NCBI GenBank assembly: GCA_942492635.1
Contig: CALOFP010000002.1
Coordinates: 1,426,001-1,490,000 of the forward strand
Direction: 5' to 3'
Length of the DNA stretch: 64,000 nt
DNA from: CALOFP01 sp942492635
GTDB taxonomy: Bacteria; UBP6; UBA1177; CALOFP01
Shown: in pieces, positions 55,801 through 63,014 of the stretch
Layout of the letters: each line of letters starts with the position of its first letter
How positions within the stretch are numbered: position 1 is the stretch's first letter
Translations under genes and position numbers: made by a program
The notes under the pieces: generated by a model
The model's input: only the letters and a program-made list of their open reading frames with translations
Database searches by the model: none
Told to the model about the DNA's origin: nothing

Positions 55801-58484
55801 GGTATAAGACCAAGTTCAGGAACAGGTCGGGAAATTCGGTCGGATTCGCTCCGAAGGTGTGCATTGAGAATTCCAATATGGTTCCCTACTGCTACGATCC
55901 CGAAGCGATTGAAAAGATAGAAGAAAAAATGGATTGTGCAATCCACATCTATACCGAATACTACGATAAGCTCAATTCACAGGCTCGTGCCAAGCTCAAG
56001 GAGTACCTTGTAACAAGCTTTTCATACAAGGAAACATACGTCGAGGGCCTTGATAAGCCTGTTATCGACGACGGGTTCGAAGATCTGTACGCGGAACTTC
56101 TTGTAATGCAGGGAGATGAATCTTTTACATCGGCATACGCATCACGTTTTGATCTTGCCGGATCCAATCTTGCGCCGTTCGTCGGATCACTTTTCGAACC
56201 GAGCGGAATCGATCTGGAGGGAAATGCAGGTTTTGAGATGTACAGGCTTTACCAGGCTGTACAGTACTATCAGAAAGCTCTCAACAGGTTTTATAAACTT
56301 TCCCCGACAATGCGCAAGTTGAAGGATCTTCCGGACGGTGAAGGGTTTATTACTCCGGCGACCGTTGTTACGTGGTTCGAGTCGCTCACAAAGGCATCTT
56401 CCAAGAAGGCGAGGGCCTGGAGTGAAATTTCAAAAAGATACCAGCGTTTCAACAGGCCGGATCTTGCAAGGCTCGTGATTGAGAGAGCGTATGTTGCGGC
56501 TCATCTCGAGTCTGTTGTTCTCTCAAAAATCATGAAAAAAGTTATCACCCTTTCGGGTTCCTCATACGAAAACCAGATCAAGTACCAGCTTGAGATGACC
56601 CAGAGGGTTTTTCGTGTGGCGATGCTTGATATGCTTAATGAATATAAGAACATAACAGACAACATTACCTACTTCGGTTACGCTCCCGACTACATTCCTT
56701 TTCCCGTTCTTGAACATATGGATAAGAATCCCTTCCTCAAGCACTATATTCAGGCCGAAAGCGACCTCATGCTTGCAAAGGAGAAGGAACGGCTGGCGCT
56801 TGAGGACAACAGGAACTTTGAAACAAGTTCTGCAGCTTTCCAGACTGAGCTGGTCAAGATAGAGAGAGAGTACGAAAACCAGCTTATGGACATATGCGGT
56901 TCTTTCAAAGTCATAACTCCTGGAGGCCAGACTCTGGTCTACCCTGCAATTACCAAGTATGCGGAGCTCAACCCTACGGCAAAAGCTCTCGGAGATCCGT
57001 GCGGACTCATGGGCAACGGTGCAATTGCAGATGCCATAAAACAGCTCGAAATTGCGCAGCTCAACATTGCGAGCATCAAACAGTCAAAGGAGAATCTGGA
57101 TGCCGAAATGCAGGGGGCAAGTGCCAGGACAAAAGCACAGTGTGATAGAATCGAAGATTTCATGGAAATCAAAATCGAAAATCAGGGAAAGATCAACTCA
57201 CTCAACATCGTAAACAATGCCCTTCAATCCACTATCGGATTTATCGACAAGTATGCCGGCTTTGTTTCACAGTTGTTGCAGCTTCAGAAATGTTCAATGA
57301 TTTTCGGAATGTCGAATGGCGGTGACTGTCCTACGTCAGTGCCCGCCCTGGTTGCTTTTATCGGAGTCAATGCGGCTCAGATAGCTTCCACTACCGCTCT
57401 GGATGCAGCGATAAATATTAATCAGGCAGAGATCATGGATATTGAGAAAAGCATGGTGAAGAACGACGTTCTGGAAGAGTGCAATGCAATGAAAATCGAT
57501 CTCGTTTTTACCCTGAAGGAGATGTACAGAAGAAACCTTGAGTTGAACCTGGAAGCTTTGAAGATGCAGAAACAGCTGGCTCTTGCCTTTTCCGAAATAG
57601 AAAAGTGGAGAAACAAAGCCTGTTCGCTTATCGAGCAGATGAATGAAACAACGGAAATGACGATAAATGTTGAAGCTGTGAGAAACGATCCCAACGTTAG
57701 AATCTACAGAAACGATACCATCATGGCCGCCGATAAGACCTTCTATGCGGCTCTCCAGCAGGTTTATATTGCAACGATTCTTTATGAATACTACACCTCC
57801 CAATCCTATGCCGAAAAGGAGAAACTCTTCCTCATCAGGATGGTTTCCCACGGAGAAAATTCGCTGGAACTTTACCTGAGTGACCTGAGGAAAGCATTCC
57901 AGGATTTTGAATATGAATACGGACTTCCACAGGACAGGGTCGTAAGACTGTCACTCAAGGACGATATTCTGGCAATACCGAAGCTTAACGATGACGGTAC
58001 CGCATACGGGATAGATCAGAGAACGGAAATGCTCAGGAAGAAGCTCAAAGACACGGCTTTCCTCGATGAAAACGGCTACATAACCATTCCTTTCTCAACA
58101 AATCTGGGAATGGTTTCACCTCTCACAAGCTCACATAAGATCGAATATCTGGAAGCGAAGATTCTCGGAACAAATAAAGGGGACCAGAGTGCAAGAATTT
58201 ATGTGAGACAGAAGGGAACCGGAACATTGAGAACGCTCAAGGAGGGAAAAATGTTTTACGCACTTCCCGAAAGGACGGCAGTGCTTGAAGCATACCTTGA
58301 AGCCGGCAAGTATTACGATCCGGAAGTTTATAAAAACGAGAGATTCAGGGGTAGACCTTTCGTAAACAGCAACTGGGAACTGATCATCAACAAGAAGGAT
58401 GAAAGGGTTAATGAAGATCTCAATCTGGGTTCTGTCGATGATATCTATCTTTATGTTTACTATTCCGATTTTACAGGAGAATAG
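52887..58484 (+). CDS. Very large Cys-rich lipoprotein with coiled-coil C-terminal half
   Basis: An 1865-residue lipoprotein (lipobox FILFSC, Cys19). Residues about 30-330 form Cys-rich EGF/dickkopf-like repeats (e.g. CGGEKECKNGLVCLNGNCVED; CEKNSDCPSHQTCIENKCYSDC). From about 350 to 900 a beta-rich region follows with scattered Cys pairs (CGCQK, CSNCNK). The part from about 1000 to 1650 is mostly helical, with coiled-coil stretches (AKEKERLALEDNRNFETSSA; QLALAFSEIEKWRNKACSLI) and one moderately hydrophobic segment (VALVAFIGVNAAQIASTTAL type). It ends in a beta domain, DDIYLYVYYSDFTGE. I do not recognise the whole; the helical half has a loose look of toxin or scaffold proteins, which I do not claim. 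The ATG at 52887 follows GGAGGT. Confidence 0.85.
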   Translation: MNRNSVVSALTSLFILFSCGGSNSTESPQCIVCDQENGSDKCDPVKTEDKETCVENSSKDCNDGKDINDENVTVRKGGEGEPCFDHGVCDRLEDGTRLVCVDDICRKPDCSAVDARSAGCLCGGEKECKNGLVCLNGNCVEDTGQTLNAPKSPKCFTPCKGGYLIGKDGKTRECSHEGLIEGCIDDNVCHMGSCVPADRMFRKNGKLFVRNTEGEEEPGACEKNSDCPSHQTCIENKCYSDCEIDEDCNGNRKCFKKVCRVECNTSEQTSDNNICPTGEVCSPINDNATGYCIPLSSTSKEADSTDDPSSDDVESDFVISEKTLFFSPRETKRILVFINKTKSPRTIVVSKYSHVSVGDQEKTYENPLFWLKMGQYESDLTDEGKIELVVPGNGGETGLIIADAKNGSVQRWDGELKVESQGKPARIVNLQYVGTAEGRWDGKAYYFANFGERSLNEWIADKDNDEKLSSVGNAFIRRWNAFKKGRISYDEFMAVLKATQLESWKWESVKKRCPDKENPNENIACYLYDNGTGISIYTDDIQYNPVPTGVNDFKVAVNIHKNPAGSDSKQWIGKVISSASLQYNGDPQLSVSFASDPGVCSSSPGSPCITFLNSFDFNVNVGARFILENGRCSRYPGFEEAKVPWLIPGFKRNTTENEYNQRFFHECRDTRLPYQDNGAMKEINKSLALANPIPDGAQRKREIQLIDGAMIDQENMVIIFKEKFLSFWGEEDEEGFSTYGYMILNHSSETPEEEEYKGNEAPEVKSRSLINNVSCSDNVLENIRMSLNETTASHAALALIDGVKPGNSDPQMLNRDNNYLYCFHETCEAVHYYCEDTNLFNGGKNDDGSTSGRQIECPEGSKVTFFTLTGKFEEVGRSAVAQLACQLEECSNIDLDDDGKVDIAAKENCGCQKTLNDWIKSKTYNIKTDPGFKCSNCNKSRLDLRDGKEFFQVNNSEVVSLPVDYDIKQAFRYKTKFRNRSGNSVGFAPKVCIENSNMVPYCYDPEAIEKIEEKMDCAIHIYTEYYDKLNSQARAKLKEYLVTSFSYKETYVEGLDKPVIDDGFEDLYAELLVMQGDESFTSAYASRFDLAGSNLAPFVGSLFEPSGIDLEGNAGFEMYRLYQAVQYYQKALNRFYKLSPTMRKLKDLPDGEGFITPATVVTWFESLTKASSKKARAWSEISKRYQRFNRPDLARLVIERAYVAAHLESVVLSKIMKKVITLSGSSYENQIKYQLEMTQRVFRVAMLDMLNEYKNITDNITYFGYAPDYIPFPVLEHMDKNPFLKHYIQAESDLMLAKEKERLALEDNRNFETSSAAFQTELVKIEREYENQLMDICGSFKVITPGGQTLVYPAITKYAELNPTAKALGDPCGLMGNGAIADAIKQLEIAQLNIASIKQSKENLDAEMQGASARTKAQCDRIEDFMEIKIENQGKINSLNIVNNALQSTIGFIDKYAGFVSQLLQLQKCSMIFGMSNGGDCPTSVPALVAFIGVNAAQIASTTALDAAININQAEIMDIEKSMVKNDVLEECNAMKIDLVFTLKEMYRRNLELNLEALKMQKQLALAFSEIEKWRNKACSLIEQMNETTEMTINVEAVRNDPNVRIYRNDTIMAADKTFYAALQQVYIATILYEYYTSQSYAEKEKLFLIRMVSHGENSLELYLSDLRKAFQDFEYEYGLPQDRVVRLSLKDDILAIPKLNDDGTAYGIDQRTEMLRKKLKDTAFLDENGYITIPFSTNLGMVSPLTSSHKIEYLEAKILGTNKGDQSARIYVRQKGTGTLRTLKEGKMFYALPERTAVLEAYLEAGKYYDPEVYKNERFRGRPFVNSNWELIINKKDERVNEDLNLGSVDDIYLYVYYSDFTGE

Positions 58485-58486
58485 GA

Positions 58487-61400
58487 ATGAAGTTTTTGAA
58501 AACAACTATTATATTACTCTCTTTAATAACGCTTCTGGTCGCCTGTTCTGACTCTTCAAAGAAATCCGAGAAGGAGGCCCTTGCGGATGATTGCGACAGG
58601 ACAGAGCAAACAGATGGTGATTCCACTGCGGCAGATGAGGACATTGTTGTAGATATGGAACTTGATGAAACGCCGGATGTTGACATTGCAAGTTCAGATG
58701 ACGATGTTGAATCTGTCACCGGAAAAGAGTGCGGGGAGCTGAACAGGGAATTCACGGTTTCAGATGGAAAAGCTCAGTGCGGTGATTGTCTTGAAAAATA
58801 TCTTGAGGAGAGCGGACTATGCAGAGCGGTATCGACCTGCGAAGAACTGAAGTGCGGAGAACTTCACAGCAGAAAATGTATCTCTGAAGAGTCTCATAAG
58901 GATGCGGAGTGCGGGGACTGCATTGACAATGCAGTTTCGGACGGAGGTGAGTGTGTGCTTCAGAATTGTGAAAAAGGTGCCCCGGGAAGTATGCATGCAA
59001 CATGCAAAAATCTTCATAAAATCTGCATGGTTGTCGATGGGCTTGCCTTCTGTGACGAATGTGAGGAAAACTATGTTTCCGAGGGTGGTCTCTGTAATCC
59101 GAAAATTTTCTGTAAGGATATCTCCAGTTCATGTGTTTCGAAAAATCGTGAATGTATTGAAGGCGATCCCAATATACATGCAACGTGCGCAGAGTGTTCT
59201 GAAGGATACGAAGAAATCAGTGAAGAGTGTGTGAAAATTCTGCCTCCTCTCTGCGGAGATATTGATGATGTAAACAGCCAGTCAAAGAAATGCAAGGATC
59301 TCAACAGGCAATGTGTTGAAACCGAGTCAGGAGCAAAATGCGGAGAATGCTTTGATAACTACCTTGAAGTTGAGGATTCGCAGGAGTGTATCTACAGGAC
59401 GGAATCCTGGACTTGTGAAACACTCAAGTGCGAGGAGTCAAATAAAGGATGTTCCGAAGCTCCGGTGGCACACTGCACAGGATGCCTTCCGGGATTCAAG
59501 AAGGCGGGAAATGAGTGTGTAAAAACAAAAACATGTGCCGACATATCATGTCAGCCCCAGACAGAGACATGTATCGATCTTGAGAATGATGATCAGGATG
59601 CCTTCTGCAGAAAAAGCTGTCCCGGCGCCACTCAGATATGGAACGGCGTAAAGTGCGAATCATGTCCGAAATGTGACGAGGAGGGTGAAGACGGAATCTG
59701 GCCGTGGCCCACACTCGCCGGAAACTGTATCTGTAAGACAAAGCCCGGCTACTTCTACTCGGTTGCTGCTGAGATGGGCGTGATAGAGTGCGACAAGGAC
59801 AAGGACGGATGGGTTCGTGAAAGTGCCCGCATATTTATCAATTCGGAAGATCCCGCTTTGAGAATAAATGCAAGATGTGATCTCAGGAAAGTTGATAGAT
59901 TCAAGCTTGTAAATGAGGCAGATGAGGAAAAGATCGTACCTGTAGATCCTACACCACTCTATGAAACGGAAAGGAACGATGACCGGATGGTCCTTTTGAA
60001 GAAATGGCAGGAACTGGAGCTTCCGAAGTATGGAACAGGTGAATCCGCAAGATACCTGAAACCCGAAGAAATAAATTCTCTTACAAAGGTGTGTCACACA
60101 ATTCTCACGGACTACAACGACAACGGAATTGCCGATGTTGATGAGCACGGAATAAAGCAGGTGGATCCTTTCAGAAAGTTCAGTTACTTCATGGAGCTTA
60201 ACCATGGATACTTCCAGGCTCCCGGAGAGAGGGAAATGTACGGGACCTACGTGATCAGGGAGAAGAAGAGACCTGCGCCGGATACTGCTGTCGGGGTGGA
60301 TTCCGTTCCGATCTACTACTCGATTGGAGACGACAGTCGCTGGAGAACATGCCATGTCATGCGTGACATCAAATGGGAAGAGTGGAAAGTGGGAATGGAT
60401 CTGGCACCTTTCCACGACTATTCATGGTCGGGAATGAATCACCACAGCCAGTTCAAATGTGTTGTAATCGACAGCAATGCAGGAAAGAAGGATTTCCATA
60501 AAATGACAAAAGAGCAGTATGCCTCCGAAAAATATACAGCAAACAAGTGTTCGCTCTCATCGGATCTTGAAAATCTGGGCGACGGTGATATAGCCAATCC
60601 GAAAACATCTCTTTTCAGCTGCAATCTAGCCGGAGAAAACCTTGAATCCGGACAGGTTGTCTGGAGCGCCGTTCCGTTTATACCGCATGGAAAATTGGAT
60701 AAGGATGATCCGCTTGTGATTCTCGATGAAAGAACATACAAGTTCGACACCTACGTGAGAGGCTGCGTCAACGAATGCATTACAGCAATCGAGCAGTGCC
60801 ACAACTACAAGGATACCGGAGTGGAATACAACCCCAAAACCACAAAATGCATAGATGATCCAGGAAAATTCGGTAAAAAAGTGAGCAACGATGTCCAGAA
60901 CTTCTGCATCGGTGTCGAAATTTGTAACGGCAGAAGCGACGACGGAGACCTTGAGGTGGATGAAGGTTATCCTGAAAGTGGTGAGAAGTGTCTTGTACAG
61001 AGTGATGACATGACAACTCAGCTTGAGGGAGTCTGCAGATACGGAACCAAGAGGTGTGAGCCGAAAACTTCAGGAGAAATCGATGCCTGTTGTCAGGACG
61101 AAGAGTGTACCGGCTGCTTTGAATGTGTTCCGCAATATCAGAAGGGAGATCTTACTGAAATTTGTGATGGACTCGATAATGACTGTGATGGAGAAACAGA
61201 TGAAAGTTTTCCCACAAAACATGAAGTCTGTTACGCATCCGACGAACAGGGTATTCCGTACAAAGGTATCTGTGGAGTAGGAAAGAAGATATGCAGCAAC
61301 GGAAAAATAACCTGCGATACTCATAAAGCAAGAGCAGAAGAGTGTGTACCGGGAGTAATCGGTGAGGATGAAGATTGTGACGGAGAAGTTGACGAAGCTC

Positions 61401-61678
61401 CCAACGGTCCTCTCTCTACAATGTGCGAAGCACCATGGAAGATGTATTACAAAGATGAGGATGGTGACGGTTACGGTCCCAATGCCGATTTCAGGTGCCT
61501 GTGTCATCCGGATGTTGCAAACAAATACACGGCAACAAAGGCGTGGGATTGCTGTGACAACGATAACCGTGTTCACCCGGGTCAGACCAACTATTTCAAC
61601 GGCTACAGCAACTGCGGATCCTACGATTACAACTGCAACAACGAAATTGAGAAAAACGGTGCCGGTTACACGAGATAA
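58487..61678 (+). CDS. Cys-rich lipoprotein with MopE-type metal-binding motifs
   Basis: A 1063-residue lipoprotein (lipobox LLVAC, Cys20) with an acidic linker. About seven EGF-like Cys modules occupy residues 80-450 (repeating CGDCLEKYLEESGLC; CGECFDNYLEVEDSQEC). A central domain (about 470-790) shows no known pattern. Near the C-terminus are MopE-like motifs: EICDGLDNDCDGETDESFP, DEDCDGEVDEAP and YKDEDGDGYG, which bind metal ions in related proteins. It stops abruptly after YDYNCNNEIEKNGAGYTR; the +1 frame continues with Cys (DKNCSLSSC), so the 3' end may be frameshifted. It starts 2 bases after the preceding gene's stop, hence the same transcript. Confidence 0.86.
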   Translation: MKFLKTTIILLSLITLLVACSDSSKKSEKEALADDCDRTEQTDGDSTAADEDIVVDMELDETPDVDIASSDDDVESVTGKECGELNREFTVSDGKAQCGDCLEKYLEESGLCRAVSTCEELKCGELHSRKCISEESHKDAECGDCIDNAVSDGGECVLQNCEKGAPGSMHATCKNLHKICMVVDGLAFCDECEENYVSEGGLCNPKIFCKDISSSCVSKNRECIEGDPNIHATCAECSEGYEEISEECVKILPPLCGDIDDVNSQSKKCKDLNRQCVETESGAKCGECFDNYLEVEDSQECIYRTESWTCETLKCEESNKGCSEAPVAHCTGCLPGFKKAGNECVKTKTCADISCQPQTETCIDLENDDQDAFCRKSCPGATQIWNGVKCESCPKCDEEGEDGIWPWPTLAGNCICKTKPGYFYSVAAEMGVIECDKDKDGWVRESARIFINSEDPALRINARCDLRKVDRFKLVNEADEEKIVPVDPTPLYETERNDDRMVLLKKWQELELPKYGTGESARYLKPEEINSLTKVCHTILTDYNDNGIADVDEHGIKQVDPFRKFSYFMELNHGYFQAPGEREMYGTYVIREKKRPAPDTAVGVDSVPIYYSIGDDSRWRTCHVMRDIKWEEWKVGMDLAPFHDYSWSGMNHHSQFKCVVIDSNAGKKDFHKMTKEQYASEKYTANKCSLSSDLENLGDGDIANPKTSLFSCNLAGENLESGQVVWSAVPFIPHGKLDKDDPLVILDERTYKFDTYVRGCVNECITAIEQCHNYKDTGVEYNPKTTKCIDDPGKFGKKVSNDVQNFCIGVEICNGRSDDGDLEVDEGYPESGEKCLVQSDDMTTQLEGVCRYGTKRCEPKTSGEIDACCQDEECTGCFECVPQYQKGDLTEICDGLDNDCDGETDESFPTKHEVCYASDEQGIPYKGICGVGKKICSNGKITCDTHKARAEECVPGVIGEDEDCDGEVDEAPNGPLSTMCEAPWKMYYKDEDGDGYGPNADFRCLCHPDVANKYTATKAWDCCDNDNRVHPGQTNYFNGYSNCGSYDYNCNNEIEKNGAGYTR

Positions 61679-61701
61679 AAACTGTTCCTTGTCTTCATGT
61701 G

Positions 61702-61722
61702 TGGCGACCCGCCGGGGCGCCC
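61702..61722. repeat. Hairpin repeat family H2, degenerate copy
   Basis: GGCGACCC, GCC, GGGGCGCC is an imperfect hairpin of the family seen at 31651 and 62026. It begins about 25 bases after the MopE-like gene's stop. Confidence 0.65.
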
Positions 61723-61743
61723 ATAAAAATTTCCAATCACCAG

Positions 61744-61769
61744 TAGAGACGTAGCACGCTACGTCTCTA
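61744..61769. repeat. Hairpin repeat family H1, copy 2
   Basis: TAGAGACGTAGC, AC, GCTACGTCTCTA is identical to the copy at 31562. Confidence 0.9.
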
Positions 61770-61918
61770 AAGCCCACGAATTTATTGCAATATTTTCAAA
61801 GTCCGCAAAAATGAAGGAGTAGAAATTTCCCCTCTTATTTTAAGAGGGGATTAAGGGGAGTTATTGCAATAGAAAAAGAATCCAAAACAAAAACATCAAA
61901 TGAATGACGACTTCTCCG

Positions 61919-61944
61919 TAGAGACGTAGCACGCTACATCTCGA
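61919..61944. repeat. Hairpin repeat family H1, copy 3 (two mismatches)
   Basis: TAGAGACGTAGC, AC, GCTACATCTCGA; the right arm has two changes from the other copies. Confidence 0.85.
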
Positions 61945-62025
61945 AAATCCCATTCTGCGAAAGATAGTGACACCACGATTTCCGATTCAATTTAAATAGT
62001 TGCAATGCCATCGAGCCAAACGTAG

Positions 62026-62046
62026 GGGCGACTCGGTGAGTCGCCC
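62026..62046. repeat. Hairpin repeat family H2, perfect copy
   Basis: GGGCGACTC, GGT, GAGTCGCCC is a perfect 9-bp stem, preceded by GTAG. The left arm change (CTC) is matched by the right arm (GAG), a compensatory pair relative to the CCC/GGG form at 31651. Confidence 0.85.
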
Positions 62047-62084
62047 GAAATATTCCCAATCCACCGTTCTAGAGACCGTAACGT

Positions 62085-62440
62085 GTGAAATAAAGGAAAA
62101 ATATGACGTACCTACGGCACTTGTTAAAGAGGGTTGTTCTGACTCATGTTTCTATAATAATTCCGCACCTCCGGCGCTCGACCTTGGAATAACCGCTATT
62201 TAAACGGATTCCGATGACTTGCCAATTATGAATATCTAAACACTGGTACCACCGGTGATGTACAGTATTGAAAATTGGATGTGCCACCGCAAAAAAATAT
62301 TTCTCCGGAGACGGCATCATCTTCGTGTCATTTTAAATAGTTGCAGCTCCCTTGTTCGAGCTCCGTAGGAGCGGAATTGTTCTAGCCAACGGAGCCTCCC
62401 ACATCCTATCCCGGAAGCCCCGTAGGCGGCGATATACGAT
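62085..62440. repeat. Divergent copy of the 344-bp repeat unit
   Basis: It runs from AAATAAAGGAAAAATATGACG through TTTCTATAATAATTCCGCAC and TTTAAATAGTTGCAGCTCC to GGAAGCCCCGTAGGCGGCG, the same order as in the tandem units after 63015 but with many substitutions. It contains three intact CCGTAGG/CCTACGG cores (62111, 62363 and 62420), more than the later copies. Confidence 0.8.
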
Positions 62441-63014
62441 TGTGTTTTTGAGAAGATTCTGTGATAATTTTAAAAAATAATGTTGCTTGCGTAATAATAT
62501 CAATGGAGGTTATCCATGAACAATACATATTCACAGATCTATGTTCATGTTGTTTTTGCTGTAGAAGACAGAGACAATCTTCTGGATGAATCATGGCGGT
62601 ATGAAATTTTTAAATACATGGCAGGGATTGTAAAAAATAAGGGGCAAAAAACCATAATAATTAATGGGATGGGGGATCATGTCCATCTTTTTTTAGGCAT
62701 AAAACCTACTATATGCCTCTCTGATCTTATAAGAGATGTAAAATGTAATTCCAGCAGTTACATCAAAAGGAGAAACCTGGTACATGGTAATTTTAAATGG
62801 CAGACAGGTTTTGGAGCATTCTCTTATGGGCAGTCGCAAATAGAAAAAGTCTATGAGTATATAAAAAATCAGGAGTTACACCACAAAGAGAAAAGTTTCA
62901 AGGATGAATATCTACAAATATTGAAAAAATTCGAAATTGAATATAATGAAAAATACCTATTCAATTGGATTGATTGATCTTATAGAAATTATTTCGCCGC
63001 CTCCGGGGCTCTCC
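62413..63014. mobile_element. IS200/REP-type transposase cassette with inverted palindromic ends
   Basis: A roughly 600-bp cassette around tnpA. The left end GGAAGCCCCGTAGGCGGCGA (62413) and the right end, read on the minus strand, GGAGAGCCCCGGAGGCGGCG (63014 downwards) are near-identical inverted copies of a repeat-unit motif. The cassette interrupts or replaces about 70 bases of a 344-bp repeat unit, which resumes with TTTCTATAATAATTCCGCAC at about 63039. Confidence 0.7.
62516..62977 (+). CDS. tnpA: IS200/IS605-like (Y1, HUH) transposase, REP-associated type
   Basis: A 153-residue single-strand transposase. The HUH motif is DHVHLF (His55, His57) and the catalytic tyrosine is most likely Tyr115 in VYEYIKNQE, matching the family's 'YI.NQ' helix. 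The length (about 150 aa) is normal and the frame intact, so it may be active. The ATG has a GGAGG site. There is no tnpB. Its embedding in an array of GTAG-containing palindromes suggests a REP-associated tyrosine transposase that spreads such repeats rather than itself. Confidence 0.9.
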   Translation: MNNTYSQIYVHVVFAVEDRDNLLDESWRYEIFKYMAGIVKNKGQKTIIINGMGDHVHLFLGIKPTICLSDLIRDVKCNSSSYIKRRNLVHGNFKWQTGFGAFSYGQSQIEKVYEYIKNQELHHKEKSFKDEYLQILKKFEIEYNEKYLFNWID

